Of a stretch of 64,000 nt of DNA, positions 1 to 9,792 are shown in pieces (the stretch's first letter is position 1; the number at the start of each line of letters is the position of its first letter). The stretch covers positions 1-64,000 of the forward strand of contig JAODBD010000004.1 in the NCBI GenBank assembly GCA_025463785.1, written 5' to 3'. Below the pieces are notes generated by a model. The model searched no databases. It had not been told where the DNA came from and saw only the letters and a program-made list of their open reading frames with translations. The position numbers and the translations under genes are program-made. The stretch comes from Glaciihabitans sp. (GTDB lineage: Bacteria > Actinomycetota > Actinomycetes > Actinomycetales > Microbacteriaceae).

Positions 1-24
1 GTAAGCGACCCTACTGGACCGGCG

Positions 25-327
25 TCACCAGAATCGATTTCTCAACGCAGCGAGCAGGCGCTGCGCCTCCATGAGCTCCGCGTGCAACCGCGAGAGGTGT
101 TCGGGTGGCAGATTGTTGACGCCCTGACCGTGCGTTCGGTTCATCCATCGCGCTCGCGCGATTTCGATCCGGTCCTCGAGATCATTGATCGCGTCCTGCA
201 GCATTTCGTCGAACAATCGCGCCTGCTCCATGTCCGCGTCGTTGACGGGCCGCGGCGCACGAAGGCCCTTATTTGGACGAACTACTTCTGAGAACTCGGC
301 CGACACCCCGACATCATGTCCGAGCAA
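25..327 (-). CDS. hypothetical helical protein
   Basis: I do not recognise this 100-residue protein. Residues 30-95 are charged and probably helical, with many E, D, R and L. Codon third positions are mostly G or C as in the neighbours, which is why I keep it over the opposite-strand frames. An internal ATG at 231 would give a 68-residue product beginning MEQARLFDEM and is an equally good start. It reads in the same direction as mutM and begins 68 bp after the mutM stop. No function can be assigned. Confidence 0.5.
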   Translation of the reverse strand: MLGHDVGVSAEFSEVVRPNKGLRAPRPVNDADMEQARLFDEMLQDAINDLEDRIEIARARWMNRTHGQGVNNLPPEHLSRLHAELMEAQRLLAALRNRFW

Positions 328-395
328 GAGCGGTTGCGCGATTCGAATCGTTCATCTGATGGCAGCCCGATCGACAGGCGAGCGTTGACCGGCGT

Positions 396-1262
396 TCATT
401 GCGCACGTGAACGAGGTGATCGGGGCCGCGGCTGACAGGCTGGACAGTAGAACGACGAACGATTCATGAACTTCTCCCGCCGAACCACCGTTCCGCAGCG
501 CCGGCATGCCTGCCCTTCGCGGCCGTAGACGTCCAGTGCACGGTCGAAGTAGCCCGACTCGCCGTTGACGTTCACGTACAGCGAGTCGAACGACGTCCCG
601 CCCTGGTGCAGGGCCTCGGACATCACCTCGGCGGCGGCGTCGAGCACGGCCCGCAACTGCTTACGGGTCAGCGACGTGGCGATCCGGGCTCCGTTGATCT
701 GCGCGCGCCACAGCGCCTCGTCGGCGTAGATGTTGCCGATGCCCGACACGACGGTCTGATCGAGCAGCTGCCGTTTGATCTCGGAATGCTTGCCTCGCAA
801 TACCTTAACAACGGCATCAGCGTCGAAGCAGGGATCGAGCGGGTCCCGGGCCAGGTGCGCCACCGGCTGCGGCACCGCGGTGCCGTCCACGGTCAGCATG
901 TCGGCGAGCATCCAGCTGCCGAACGTGCGCTGGTCGACGAAGCTCAGCGGGGTCCCGTCGTCGAGAAGCACCGCGATCCGCACATGATCGGTTTTCGGGA
1001 CGGGGCCGAGCAGCATCTGGCCACTCATCCCCAGGTGTACGACAAGAGCCGAACCATCGGACAGCTCTAGCCACAGATACTTCCCGCGCCGGCCGGTGCC
1101 GCTGACGCGCTGTCCGATGAGCCGGGCGGTCAGATCAGCGGGCCCGCCATCGTGACGGCGCACCGCGCGCGGATGGTGCACCCGCACCGCGGTCATCGTC
1201 CGGCCCGCGACATGGGCCTGCAGGCCTTGCCGGACGGTCTCGACTTCCGGAAGCTCAGGCAC
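396..1262 (-). CDS. mutM: formamidopyrimidine-DNA glycosylase
   Basis: Bifunctional DNA glycosylase/AP lyase of base excision repair that removes 8-oxoguanine and formamidopyrimidines. The protein starts PELPEVETV, which supplies the catalytic Pro2 and Glu3. GKYLWLEL holds the conserved lysine, and GNIYADE is the DNA-contact segment. The C-terminus carries a four-cysteine zinc finger (CxxC ... CxxC, about residues 253-276) with the arginine-containing loop. The 288-residue length equals the mycobacterial Fpg (289). Its start overlaps the 3' end of rnc by 8 bp, so the two are co-transcribed as in other mycobacteria (Rv2924c-Rv2925c). Confidence 0.96.
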   Translation of the reverse strand: MPELPEVETVRQGLQAHVAGRTMTAVRVHHPRAVRRHDGGPADLTARLIGQRVSGTGRRGKYLWLELSDGSALVVHLGMSGQMLLGPVPKTDHVRIAVLLDDGTPLSFVDQRTFGSWMLADMLTVDGTAVPQPVAHLARDPLDPCFDADAVVKVLRGKHSEIKRQLLDQTVVSGIGNIYADEALWRAQINGARIATSLTRKQLRAVLDAAAEVMSEALHQGGTSFDSLYVNVNGESGYFDRALDVYGREGQACRRCGTVVRREKFMNRSSFYCPACQPRPRSPRSRAQ

Positions 1263-1944
1263 TGTCCAGCGCGTTCCACGCCGCTGCCGCGGCCTTCTGC
1301 TCGGCCTCCTTCTTGGAGCGCCCGACGCCTGCGCCGTACTCGGTGTCCATCACGACCACCGTCGCGGTGAACTCCTTGTCGTGGTCGGGGCCGGTCGAAC
1401 TGACCAAGTACGACGGCACGCCGAGGCCACGAGCCGCGGTCAGCTCCTGCAGGCTGGTCTTCCAGTCCAGTCCGGCGCCGAGGGTGGGTGCGGCGTCCAG
1501 CAGCGCAGCGAACAGCCGCAGGACCACCTCACGGGCGGTCTCGATGCCGTGGTGGAGGTAGATCGCCCCGAGGAGGGATTCCATGGAGTCGGCGAGGATG
1601 CTGGACTTGTCCGACCCGCCGGTGTTCTCCTCGCCGCGGCCGAGCAGCAGGTAGCTGCCGAGCCCGTCGGCGGTCAGCTTGCGTGCCACCTCGGCCAGTG
1701 CCTGGGTGTTGACGATGCTGGCCCGCAGCTTGGCCAGATCGCCTTCCGGTCGCTCAGGGTGGCGGTGATAGAGCTCGTCGGTGATCGTCAACCCCAGCAC
1801 CGCGTCGCCGAGGAACTCCAAGCGCTCGTTGGTCGGCAGCCCGCCGTGCTCATAGGCGTAGCTGCGGTGCGTCAGCGCCAGCGTGAGAAGTTTGTCGGGC
1901 AAATCGACACCGAGTGCCGCCGTCAGCTCTTCCCGCGACGTCAC
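1255..1944 (-). CDS. rnc: ribonuclease III
   Basis: Double-strand-specific endoribonuclease that processes rRNA precursors and structured mRNAs in the cytosol. The signature [10 protein letters not shown] is at residues 39-48, with the second metal-binding cluster [11 protein letters not shown] downstream. A double-stranded-RNA-binding domain fills about residues 160-228 and ends in the typical [13 protein letters not shown] helix. Length (229) is normal. It lies in a tight operon: its start overlaps the DUF177 gene stop by 4 bp, and its 3' end overlaps mutM by 8 bp. Confidence 0.96.
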   Translation of the reverse strand: MTSREELTAALGVDLPDKLLTLALTHRSYAYEHGGLPTNERLEFLGDAVLGLTITDELYHRHPERPEGDLAKLRASIVNTQALAEVARKLTADGLGSYLLLGRGEENTGGSDKSSILADSMESLLGAIYLHHGIETAREVVLRLFAALLDAAPTLGAGLDWKTSLQELTAARGLGVPSYLVSSTGPDHDKEFTATVVVMDTEYGAGVGRSKKEAEQKAAAAAWNALDSA

Positions 1945-2534
1945 CGATCGTCCCCCGCAGGGTCCTCAGTGAACATGCCGGCCAGTTTGGCCCATCGCGG
2001 ATCCACCTGATCGTGGTGGTGGCCCGGCTCGGCCTCGGCCAGTGCCACGCCGCACACCGCACACAACCCGGGGCAGTCCTCACTGCACAGCGGCGACAAC
2101 GGCAGCTCAAGGCCCACGGCGTCGATGATCGGCTGCTCGAGATCGACGGTGCCCTCCACCACGTGCCCGACTTCGTCCTCTTCGGTGGTGGCTTCGGTGG
2201 TGCTGTCGGGATAAGCGAACAACTCGGTGATGCTGATCGCTACTCGACCGGCGGTCGCGGTCAGGCATCGTGCACACTCCCCCGACGTGGGGGCCGACAC
2301 GGTGCCGGTGACCAGCACGCCCTCCGACACCGACTGGAATTGCAGATCCAGCTCAAGTGGGGCGCCCCGATCGATCGCGATCATGTCCAACCCGATGCGC
2401 GCCGGGCTCTCCACGGTTTCGTGCACAGCAATCATCGCGCCCGGGCGGCGCGGAAGCCGCAAGACGTCGTATGTGAGCGCTGACCGGGGGGTGCGGTGAA
2501 TTGCCGCGCTCGTCTGCGTGGCCATAACCGCCAT
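1941..2534 (-). CDS. DUF177 (YceD) family protein
   Basis: Member of the DUF177/YceD family (Rv2926c position), implicated in other bacteria in 23S rRNA accumulation and usually found near rpmF. Here the next gene is rnc and no rpmF is present, as in mycobacteria generally. The fold is marked by CARC in the middle and a cysteine cluster [13 protein letters not shown] near residue 150, likely metal-binding. The C-terminal [10 protein letters not shown] is typical of the family. Two starts are possible, 2534 (GTG or ATG region) or the ATG three codons on. The stop overlaps the rnc start. Confidence 0.85.
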   Translation of the reverse strand: MAVMATQTSAAIHRTPRSALTYDVLRLPRRPGAMIAVHETVESPARIGLDMIAIDRGAPLELDLQFQSVSEGVLVTGTVSAPTSGECARCLTATAGRVAISITELFAYPDSTTEATTEEDEVGHVVEGTVDLEQPIIDAVGLELPLSPLCSEDCPGLCAVCGVALAEAEPGHHHDQVDPRWAKLAGMFTEDPAGDDR

Positions 2535-2567
2535 TTTAGTGACGTTGCGGACGAGCGGGCGCTTCGA

Positions 2568-3305
2568 CTAGCGCTGGGCGTAGTCGTGCGTGCCCGCGGC
2601 AGTGCGGAGCTGGTGCCGCCCGCGGCCCACTGAACGCAGTGTGCCGTTGAGGTAGTCCTCGAACTCGGCCAGCTTGCTGTCGACGTAGATGTCACATTCG
2701 CCGCGCAGCCGGTCGGCCTCGGCGTGCGCCGAGTCGACCATCCGGGTCGCCTCAGCCTTCGCCGTCTGCACGATCTCGGTCTGCGAAACCAGCCGCTGCT
2801 GCTCTTTGATGCCCTCCTGGACGGCCTTTTCGTAGGACAGGTTGCCGTTCTCCACCAACCGGTCTGCTTCAGCCTTGGCCCGTCCCGTCATGACCTCGTA
2901 CTCACGCTTGGCCGTCGCGCTGACGCGACCGGCCTCGCCGCGAGCCTCGGCGACCATGTGCTCACAGTGCCCGCGGGCCTCGGCCACCATCCGATCGGCC
3001 TGCGATTTGGCGTCGGCCAGCAGCCGGTCGGCTTCGGCGCGGGCGTGGGACATCATCGAATCCGCCTCGGCGGTGGCCGTCCCCACCATCGACGAGGAGT
3101 GCTCCTTGGCCTCCCGCAGCAGCGTGTCACGCGCGTCCAGGACGTCCTGCGCATCGTCGAGTTCCCCCGGAATCGCGTCCTTGATGTCATCGATCAGTTC
3201 GAGCACATCGCCGCGCGGCACCACGCAGCCCGCGGTCATCGGAACGCCCCGCGCTTCTTCAACGATCGCGCCCAACTCGTCAAGCGCTTCAAAAACTCGG
3301 TACAC
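2568..3305 (-). CDS. sepIVA: septal DivIVA-domain protein SepIVA
   Basis: Orthologue of Rv2927c, described in mycobacteria as SepIVA, a DivIVA-domain protein of the divisome and intracellular membrane domain. Residues 1-60 form the conserved N-terminal head. Residues 65-210 are one long coiled coil built from near-repeats of AEADRLxxxAKxxADRMVAE, very rich in Ala, Glu and Arg. The tail is short and basic. There is no membrane segment, so envelope association would be by protein contact. It starts 33 bp upstream of the DUF177 gene in the same direction and probably heads the sepIVA-DUF177-rnc-mutM operon. Confidence 0.88.
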   Translation of the reverse strand: MYRVFEALDELGAIVEEARGVPMTAGCVVPRGDVLELIDDIKDAIPGELDDAQDVLDARDTLLREAKEHSSSMVGTATAEADSMMSHARAEADRLLADAKSQADRMVAEARGHCEHMVAEARGEAGRVSATAKREYEVMTGRAKAEADRLVENGNLSYEKAVQEGIKEQQRLVSQTEIVQTAKAEATRMVDSAHAEADRLRGECDIYVDSKLAEFEDYLNGTLRSVGRGRHQLRTAAGTHDYAQR

Positions 3306-3320
3306 GGCGATCCCTCCGAC

Positions 3321-3443
3321 TTAGTTCGGTGTTACCAGTGTGCCTGGTGTTACGCCTGTGACTGCGCACCGTTGCCGGTGTGTCGGCGTACCGGACATCC
3401 CTGACAGCATGAAACCAGGTTCGCGCCGTCAGCACCGAACTAA
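3321..3443. repeat. 11-bp inverted repeat flanking the sepIVA leader
   Basis: TTAGTTCGGTG at 3321-3331 is matched exactly by its reverse complement CACCGAACTAA at 3433-3443, 101 bp away. The pair fills most of the 173-bp gap between the sepIVA start and the stop of the downstream hemerythrin gene. The region between the arms also repeats GGTGTTAC twice. It could be a large mRNA stem or two regulator sites upstream of sepIVA. Nothing in the sequence decides between these. Confidence 0.4.
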
Positions 3444-3478
3444 CGGGAGGGAATTCGCCGGCTCAGCCCGCGTGGGCC

Positions 3479-4042
3479 CTAGCGCATGGCCGCCTCGATC
3501 GCGTCGCGAGCACGGTCAAGCAGCGACGCGAACGGCCCCAGCGCGAGGTTCTCGATCGGCGACTCGACACCCGGATGTGGGCGGGTCGGCGCGATGGCCT
3601 CGGCGGCCCGCACCGCCGCGGTCATTCGCGTCAACTCGTCGCCATCGAGCTTGCGCTGCAGCTTGTTGAACTCCTCGTTCTCTTCTCGCTCGGCGTGCTC
3701 GACCACGTCCTTGCGGAACTCGGTCAGCGCGTTTTTGAATTCGGCCGATTCGATGTCCATGCTTTCGATCTTCTGCAGCTGCTGCTTAGCGCGGTTCTCC
3801 TCCTGCAGGCGGGCGTCGACGATCTCTTCGCCTCCTGGGATTTCGTTGCGCGCCCGTGGATGCACGATGATCTCCTCGGCGGTCTCGTGCACGGCCAGCA
3901 ACTGCCGCAGATCGACGAACGCCTTCTCGCGGGCTTTGGGCGTGGATGCGTACAGCACTTCGTCGAACATGTCCTTGATCAGGTTGTGCTGGCGTTTGAG
4001 GAAGGACACGACGTCTTCGGTCTGCATCTGGGTCTCGGTCAT
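3479..4042 (-). CDS. hemerythrin-like HHE protein (copy 1)
   Basis: Cytosolic four-helix hemerythrin-like protein binding a di-iron centre. The ligand pattern is H19, H52-E56, H61, H116 and E120, set in HN(x)IKD, HETAEE, HPRAR and EHAERE. A shared C-terminal tail (RPHPGVE ... GPFASLLDRARDAI) follows residue 150. It is about 60% identical by eye to the gene next to it and starts inside that gene's stop (TGATG), so translation is coupled. M. smegmatis has a hemerythrin-like gene, MSMEG_2415, beside sepIVA with a reported role in peroxide response, and the context here is the same. Gas or redox sensing versus iron storage cannot be told from the sequence. Confidence 0.87.
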   Translation of the reverse strand: MTETQMQTEDVVSFLKRQHNLIKDMFDEVLYASTPKAREKAFVDLRQLLAVHETAEEIIVHPRARNEIPGGEEIVDARLQEENRAKQQLQKIESMDIESAEFKNALTEFRKDVVEHAEREENEEFNKLQRKLDGDELTRMTAAVRAAEAIAPTRPHPGVESPIENLALGPFASLLDRARDAIEAAMR

Positions 4043-4608
4043 CAGCGCAGGGCGACCTGAATCGCGTCGCGGGCGCGGTCCAGCAGCGACGCGAACGGGC
4101 CCGCCACGAAGTTCTCGGCAGGCGTCTCGACGCCGGGGTGCGGACGGGTCGGCGCGATGGCCTCGGCGGCACGGACTGCCTTCGCCATCTTCTTGAGGTC
4201 GTCCTCACTGAGCTTGTCGGGAAGCTTGTCGAACTCCTCGGTTTCCTCATGCTCGGCGTGGTTGATCACGTCCCTCTGAAAGTCGATGAGCGCGGTGGTG
4301 AACTCGGTCGATTCGACGTTCATGCTCTCGATTTTCTGCAGCTGCTTCTTGGCCTGGTTCTCCTCTTGCAGGCGCGCGTCGACGATCGCGTCGCCGCCGT
4401 CGATCACGTCACGCGCCTTCGGGTGCACGATCATCTCCTCGGCGGTTTCGTGCACTGCCAGCAGCGAGCGCAGCTCGAAGAACGACCTTTCGCGCTTGTC
4501 CTTGTCGGGCGCGTTGATGGTCTCTGAGAACAGCTCCTTGATCCGGTTGTGCTGCTCCTTGAGGAACGCGACGACGTCCTGGGTGGACTTCACCGATGTG
4601 TCGGCCAC
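4042..4608 (-). CDS. hemerythrin-like HHE protein (copy 2)
   Basis: Second hemerythrin-like protein with the same ligand set (HNRIK, HETAEE, HPKAR, NHAEHEE) and the same RPHPGVE/GPFASLLDRARDAI tail. I start it at GTG 4608, which follows a GGAGG ribosome-binding site by 7 nt and gives 188 residues, matching copy 1 (187). The upstream GTG at 4638 has no such site. It is the first gene of the pair and lies just downstream of a SigF-type promoter in the gap after coaD. The two copies most likely arose by tandem duplication. Confidence 0.87.
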   Translation of the reverse strand: MADTSVKSTQDVVAFLKEQHNRIKELFSETINAPDKDKRERSFFELRSLLAVHETAEEMIVHPKARDVIDGGDAIVDARLQEENQAKKQLQKIESMNVESTEFTTALIDFQRDVINHAEHEETEEFDKLPDKLSEDDLKKMAKAVRAAEAIAPTRPHPGVETPAENFVAGPFASLLDRARDAIQVALR

Positions 4609-4671
4609 GGCTATACCTCCGTTGTTTTCGGTAATCACGATTCAGCGCAATGGGCTGTGCGCACTGATCGC

Positions 4672-4698
4672 ATACCCGCACCGGGGCCAGGGCCAAAC
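4672..4698 (-). promoter_or_regulatory. SigF-type promoter of the hemerythrin pair
   Basis: On the minus strand GTTT (4698-4695), a 17-nt spacer and GGGTAT (4677-4672) match the mycobacterial SigF consensus GTTT-N15-17-GGGTA. It sits between the coaD stop and the hemerythrin start, leaving a leader of about 55 nt. The fit is to a published consensus. Activity is inferred. Confidence 0.6.
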
Positions 4699-4703
4699 GC
4701 GTT

Positions 4704-5183
4704 TCAGCGTCCTTGCAGCTTGGCCCGCAGCCGCCGGTTGACCGGCTCGGGAAGCAGGTCAGAGACGTCGCCGCCGAGGGTCGCGACCTCCTTGGCCAGC
4801 GACGACGACACGAACGCGTAGCGCGGTGTGGTGGCCACGAAAAAGGTGTCGACGTCGGCGATGTGCCGGTTCATCTGCGCCATCTGCACTTCGTATTCGA
4901 AGTCGGTGCCGGTGCGCAGCCCCTTGACGATTGCAGTCAAGCCGCGCGCCTTGACGAAGTCGACGACCAGGCCCTCCCCGACCTGCACACGCAGATTCGG
5001 CAGGTGTTCGGTCGACTCGTTGATCATCGCGATGCGCTCGTCGACGCTGAACATCCCCTTCTTGTTCGGGTTGCCCAGCACCGCGACGACGACCTCGTCG
5101 AATTGTGCGGACGCGCGCTCGAAGATGTCGATGTGGCCCAGCGTCACCGGGTCGAAGGACCCCGGGCACACGGCGCCGCTCAT
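4704..5183 (-). CDS. coaD: phosphopantetheine adenylyltransferase
   Basis: Penultimate step of coenzyme A synthesis: 4'-phosphopantetheine plus ATP gives dephospho-CoA plus pyrophosphate. The nucleotidyltransferase signature TLGH is at residues 14-17 after PGSFDPV, and the C-terminal nucleotide-binding segment is [17 protein letters not shown]. The 159-residue length matches the M. tuberculosis enzyme (161). It begins 48 bp after the rsmD stop in the same direction, so it may be read from the pyc-rsmD transcript. Confidence 0.96.
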   Translation of the reverse strand: MSGAVCPGSFDPVTLGHIDIFERASAQFDEVVVAVLGNPNKKGMFSVDERIAMINESTEHLPNLRVQVGEGLVVDFVKARGLTAIVKGLRTGTDFEYEVQMAQMNRHIADVDTFFVATTPRYAFVSSSLAKEVATLGGDVSDLLPEPVNRRLRAKLQGR

Positions 5184-5231
5184 GGATGAGCACGCTAGCA
5201 GGACTGCCGATGATTCCCGGGTCGCTTCGAG

Positions 5232-5786
5232 TCAGGTCCGTTCGGCGATCTCCACACGGGTGTCGCCGTATCGGCGCTGCCGCCACGGACTGAAGCCCTC
5301 GGGCCAGATCAGGAGCGGGTCGCCGGCGCGACGCTCCACCGCCACAACTGTGCCGGGACGAGTCCAGCCGCCGGACGCCAGCGCTGCGAGCATCGCCTGG
5401 ATCTCGGCGGCGTCGAGGTCATAGGGGGGATCGGCAACCACCAGGTCGACCGGAGCGCCCGCAGTTGTCTCAAGCACGCGGACGACAGGGCGGGTGAGCA
5501 CCGTCGCGCCGGTCAATCCCAGTGTGTCGATGTTGCGCCGGATCACCGCGGCGGCCCGGGCATCGGCTTCGACAAACGTCGCGACTGCCGCGCCGCGCGA
5601 CAACGCTTCGAGGCCGAGCGCCCCCGACCCGGCGTACAAGTCCAGCACCGCCGATCCGGTCAGCTCCAGCCGGGCCGACAGCACGTTGAACAACGCCTCC
5701 CGCACCCGGTCGGTGGTGGGACGCGTTCCCTTGGGCGGCACGGTGATTCGTCGGCCACCCGCGCTCCCGCCGACGATGCGGGTCAG
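5232..5786 (-). CDS. rsmD: 16S rRNA (guanine966-N2)-methyltransferase
   Basis: SAM-dependent methyltransferase acting on G966 of 16S rRNA. It has motif [20 protein letters not shown], catalytic motif DPPY, and the RsmD-specific [16 protein letters not shown]. The conserved N-terminal motif ([13 protein letters not shown]) is encoded upstream of the first ATG/GTG/TTG, and the only initiator that would include it is CTG at 5786, inside the last codons of pyc. I use that start. The fallback is GTG at 5741 (169 residues), which would remove the motif. Orthologue Rv2966c has 188 residues, against 184 here. Confidence 0.88.
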   Translation of the reverse strand: MTRIVGGSAGGRRITVPPKGTRPTTDRVREALFNVLSARLELTGSAVLDLYAGSGALGLEALSRGAAVATFVEADARAAAVIRRNIDTLGLTGATVLTRPVVRVLETTAGAPVDLVVADPPYDLDAAEIQAMLAALASGGWTRPGTVVAVERRAGDPLLIWPEGFSPWRQRRYGDTRVEIAERT

Positions 5787-8700
5787 CTGACCACCATCAG
5801 CAGGTCGCCGCCTTCGACCTGGGCGGTTTCCGATACCGTCACCCGCTCGACGGTGCCCGCCTTCGGCGCGGTGATCGCGGCCTCCATCTTCATCGCCTCG
5901 ATCGTGGCCACCGTCTGCCCGGCGGTCAGCTCGTCACCGTGAGTGACGCCGATGGTGACGACGCCCGCGAACGGCGCCGCGATGTGGTGCGGGTTGCTGC
6001 GGTCGGCCTTCTCCGTGGCCGGCACGCTGACGGAGATGCTGCGGTCGCGCACCAGCACCGGCCGCAGCTGACCGTTGAGGATGCACATCACCGTGCGCAT
6101 GCCGCGCTCGTCGGGGTCGGATATCGCCTCCAGCCCGATCAGCAACTCGACGCCGCGTTCGAGCGTGACGCGGTGCTCGTCGCCGTGGCGCAGCCCGTAG
6201 AAGAACTGGTTCGCGGAGAGCCGCGAAGTGTCGCCGTACTGCTCGCGATGCTCCTCGAATTCTTTTGTCGGACCGGAGAACAGCAGCCGGTTCAGTGTCG
6301 CCTGCCGGTGCGGGCCCGGCTCTTTGAGTGTCGCCTCGTCCTCAGCGGCCAGCTCCGGCTGCGGTTTCGCCGGGGGCCTGCCATCAAGCGCCTTGGTGCG
6401 CAGCGGCTCCGGCCAGCCCCCCGAAGGGTCGCCGAGTTCGCCGCGCAGAAACCCGATCACCGACTCAGGAATGTCGAACCGTGCGGGGTCGGCGGCGAAT
6501 TCGTCGGCGGTGATACCGGCACCGACCAGCGCGAGCGCCAGGTCGCCGACCACCTTGGACGACGGCGTGACCTTGACCAGCCGGCCCAGTATCCGGTCGG
6601 CTGCCGCGTAGTTGGTCTCGATCTCCTCGAAACGGTCGCCGAGGCCCAACGCGATCGCCTGCTGCCGCAGATTCGACAGCTGGCCGCCCGGTATCTCGTG
6701 GCTGTACACGCGACCGGTCGGAGCCGGCAGACCGGATTCGAACGGGCCGTAGACTTTTCGCAGCGCCTCCCAGTACGGCTCCAGGTCGCAGACCGCTGTG
6801 AGCGACAACCCGGTGTCGTATTCGGTGTGGGCCGCCGCCGCGACGATCGACGACAGCGCGGGCTGGCTGGTGGTGCCGGCCAGGGGCGCCGCGGCGCCGT
6901 CGACTGCATCGGCGCCCGACTGCCAGGCCGCCACGTAGGTGGCCAACTGGCCACCCGGAGTGTCGTGGGTGTGCACGTGGACGGGCAGGTCGAACCTGCT
7001 GCGCAACGCTCGGACGAGTGCGGTGGCCGCCGGTGGCCGCAGCAGGCCTGCCATGTCCTTGATGGCCAGCACGTGCGCGCCGGCGTCGACGATCTGCTCC
7101 GCCAGCTTGAGGTAATAGTCGAGTGTGTAGAGGTTTTCGCCCGGGTCGGAAAGATTGCCGGTATAGCTCATCGCGACTTCAGCTATGGCAGTGCCGGTTT
7201 CGCGCACCGCGTCTATCGCCGGCCGCATGGATTCGACGTTGTTCAGCGCGTCGAAGATCCGGTAGATGTCGATGCCGGCCGCGGTTGCTTCCTCGATGAA
7301 CGCTTCGGTCACCAAGTCGGGGTACGGCGTGTAGCCGACGGTGTTGCTGCCACGCAGCAGCATCTGCAGACAGATGTTGGGCACGACTTCCCGGATCGCC
7401 GCCAACCGCTCCCACGGATCCTCTTTCAAAAAGCGCAGGGCAACATCGTAAGTCGCACCGCCCCAGCATTCGATGGACAGCAGCTGCGGGGTCAGCCGGG
7501 CGATGTGGGGCGCCACCGACAGCAGGCCGGTGGTGCGTACGCGCGTCGCGAGAAGCGACTGGTGGGCATCGCGGAACGTGGTTTCGGTGACACCGACCGC
7601 CTTGGACTCCCGCAGCCAGCGGGCGAATCCCTCCGGACCGAGTTCAACCAGCCGCTGCTTTGAACCGGACGGCGGGGGCGCGTCGAGGTCGATCACGGGG
7701 AGCTTGTCGTGCGGGTAGACCGACGACGGGCGCTGGCCGTGCGGCTGGTTGACCGTGACGTCCGCGAGGTAGTTCAAAATCTTGGTCCCGCGGTCGGCCG
7801 ACGACCGGGCGGTGAGCAGCTGGGGACGGTCATCGATGAATGACGTGGAGATCCGGCCCGCCTGGAAGTCGGCGTCGTCCAGAACGGCCTGCAGGAACGG
7901 GATGTTGGTCGACACCCCGCGGATCCGGAACTCGGCGAGCCCCCGTCGGGCGCGGCGCACCGCCGCCGGAAGGTCCCGGCCACGGCATGTCATCTTGACC
8001 AGCATCGAGTCGAAATGGGCGCTGATCTCCGCGCCGAGGTTGGTGCCGCCGTCGAGCCGGATCCCGGCCCCGCCCGGTGACCGGTAGGCGGTGATGCGGC
8101 CGGTGTCGGGGCGGAAGCCGTTGGCGGGGTCCTCGGTCGTGATCCGGCATTGCAGGGCGGCGCCACGGGGGCGCAACGAATCCTGCCCCAGGCCAAGGTC
8201 GTCGAGCGATTCGCCCGCGGCTATCCGCATCTGGCTCGCGACCAGGTCGACGTCGGTGATCTCCTCGGTGATGGTGTGCTCGACCTGGATCCGCGGGTTC
8301 ATCTCGATGAACACGTGGTGCCCGCGCTCGTCGAGCAGGAATTCGACAGTGCCTGCGCACGTGTAGCCGATGTGGCGGGCGAAAGCGACCGCGTCGGCGC
8401 AGATGCGGTCGCGCAGCTCACCGGGCAGGTTCGGCGCCGGCGCGATCTCGACGACCTTCTGATGGCGACGCTGCACGCTGCAGTCCCGCTCGAACAGGTG
8501 CATCACGTTGCCGTAGGTGTCGGCCAGGATCTGCACCTCGACGTGGCGCGGATTGAGCACCGCCTGCTCCAGGAACACCGCCGGGTCGCCGAACGCCGAC
8601 TCGGCCTCGCGGCTGGCGGCCTCGATCGCCTCGGGTAGCGCCGCGGGGTCGGCGACGCGGCGCATACCGCGCCCCCCTCCGCCGGAAACCGCCTTCACGA

Positions 8701-9166
8701 ACAGCGGAAACTCCAGCGTCGACGCGGCGGCGACCAGCTGATCCGTCGACGACGACGGCGCGGACGAGTTCAGCACGGGAAGACCCGCCTCGCGTGCGGC
8801 GGTGATGGCCCGCGACTTGTTGCCGGTCAACTCGAGGATCTCGGCGCTGGGCCCGACGAATGTGATACCGGAGGCCGCGCAGGCGGCGGCCAGCTCCGGG
8901 TTCTCCGACAGAAAGCCGTAGCCGGGGTAGACGGCGTCGGCGCCGCACTCGCGCGCGGTGGCGACGATCTCGGCGACCGACAGATAGGCCCACACCGGGT
9001 GGCCCGTCTCGCCGATCTGATAGGACTCGTCGGCCTTGAGCCGGTGGACGGAGTTGCGATCCTCATACGGATACACCGCGACGGTGGCGATACCCATTTC
9101 GTACGCAGCGCGGAACGCGCGGATCGCGATCTCGCCGCGGTTGGCGACCAGGACTTTGGAGATCAC
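5783..9166 (-). CDS. pyc: pyruvate carboxylase
   Basis: Biotin enzyme that carboxylates pyruvate to oxaloacetate, feeding the TCA cycle and gluconeogenesis. Biotin carboxylase is at residues 1-450 ([36 protein letters not shown]). The carboxyltransferase barrel follows ([30 protein letters not shown]). A linker leads to the biotinyl domain EAMKMEA, with the biotin lysine near residue 1093. I start at GTG 9166, which overlaps the stop of the VKOR gene as TAGTG and gives 1,127 residues, exactly the M. tuberculosis length. Longer readings run into the VKOR gene. It ends overlapping the rsmD start. Confidence 0.97.
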   Translation of the reverse strand: MISKVLVANRGEIAIRAFRAAYEMGIATVAVYPYEDRNSVHRLKADESYQIGETGHPVWAYLSVAEIVATARECGADAVYPGYGFLSENPELAAACAASGITFVGPSAEILELTGNKSRAITAAREAGLPVLNSSAPSSSTDQLVAAASTLEFPLFVKAVSGGGGRGMRRVADPAALPEAIEAASREAESAFGDPAVFLEQAVLNPRHVEVQILADTYGNVMHLFERDCSVQRRHQKVVEIAPAPNLPGELRDRICADAVAFARHIGYTCAGTVEFLLDERGHHVFIEMNPRIQVEHTITEEITDVDLVASQMRIAAGESLDDLGLGQDSLRPRGAALQCRITTEDPANGFRPDTGRITAYRSPGGAGIRLDGGTNLGAEISAHFDSMLVKMTCRGRDLPAAVRRARRGLAEFRIRGVSTNIPFLQAVLDDADFQAGRISTSFIDDRPQLLTARSSADRGTKILNYLADVTVNQPHGQRPSSVYPHDKLPVIDLDAPPPSGSKQRLVELGPEGFARWLRESKAVGVTETTFRDAHQSLLATRVRTTGLLSVAPHIARLTPQLLSIECWGGATYDVALRFLKEDPWERLAAIREVVPNICLQMLLRGSNTVGYTPYPDLVTEAFIEEATAAGIDIYRIFDALNNVESMRPAIDAVRETGTAIAEVAMSYTGNLSDPGENLYTLDYYLKLAEQIVDAGAHVLAIKDMAGLLRPPAATALVRALRSRFDLPVHVHTHDTPGGQLATYVAAWQSGADAVDGAAAPLAGTTSQPALSSIVAAAAHTEYDTGLSLTAVCDLEPYWEALRKVYGPFESGLPAPTGRVYSHEIPGGQLSNLRQQAIALGLGDRFEEIETNYAAADRILGRLVKVTPSSKVVGDLALALVGAGITADEFAADPARFDIPESVIGFLRGELGDPSGGWPEPLRTKALDGRPPAKPQPELAAEDEATLKEPGPHRQATLNRLLFSGPTKEFEEHREQYGDTSRLSANQFFYGLRHGDEHRVTLERGVELLIGLEAISDPDERGMRTVMCILNGQLRPVLVRDRSISVSVPATEKADRSNPHHIAAPFAGVVTIGVTHGDELTAGQTVATIEAMKMEAAITAPKAGTVERVTVSETAQVEGGDLLMVVS

Positions 9167-9792
9167 TAGATAAGGGTCGACCAGTAACCCCAGAACTGCA
9201 CCAAGATCAGCAGAATCAGCGCAGTGAACCACAGCGCGACCAGCGACCACCGCAGGCTGTGCAGGGTCCTGGCAAACGGATTCGATGGCAGCGGTAACGC
9301 GATCGACGCGACCACCACCAGGAGCGGAATCGTGACCGTCCACACCACCATGCAGTACGGGCACAGCGCGTGGATGCGGTAGAGGCTTTCAAAGATCAAC
9401 CAGTGGATGAAGCCGGCGCCCAGCAGCGTGCCGGTGGCCAACCCGGCCCAGTACCAGCGCGGCAGGGGCACCTTCGCGACGGCCAGCACGCCGGTGACCA
9501 CGGCGACCGTGAACGCGACGATTCCGATCAGCGGGTTGGGAAATCCGAACGCCGACGCCTGCGGCGTGACCATCACCGAGCCGCACGACAGCACCGGATT
9601 GAGGCTGCACGACGGGACGTAGGACGGATTCTCGAGCAGCTTGACCTTCTCGATCGTCAGCGTCAGCGCCGCCGCCAGCCCGGCGGCCCCGGCGATCAGC
9701 ACCCACCACGCGCTGGCCGGGCGCACCGTCGGCTGCCGGCGGTTCGACCCCGGCTCCGCGGCCGGAACGGACGTGGGCGCCGCGACGGTCAT
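9166..9792 (-). CDS. vitamin K epoxide reductase (VKOR) family protein
   Basis: Integral membrane quinone-linked oxidoreductase that reoxidises a DsbA partner, the actinobacterial counterpart of DsbB (Rv2968c). Four or five hydrophobic helices cover about residues 28-205. The loop cysteine pair is C62/C70 and the active-site pair is C144-P-Y-C147 after the helix FIHWLIFESLYRIHAL. The start overlaps the stop of the DsbA-like gene as ATGA and the stop overlaps pyc as TAGTG, so DsbA, VKOR and pyc are translated from one message. Confidence 0.93.
   Translation of the reverse strand: MTVAAPTSVPAAEPGSNRRQPTVRPASAWWVLIAGAAGLAAALTLTIEKVKLLENPSYVPSCSLNPVLSCGSVMVTPQASAFGFPNPLIGIVAFTVAVVTGVLAVAKVPLPRWYWAGLATGTLLGAGFIHWLIFESLYRIHALCPYCMVVWTVTIPLLVVVASIALPLPSNPFARTLHSLRWSLVALWFTALILLILVQFWGYWSTLI

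Noticed and set aside
9167-9364. N-terminal extension of pyruvate carboxylase by 66 codons
   Set aside because: It lies inside the VKOR gene in another frame, and the GTG at 9166 gives exactly the known mycobacterial length.
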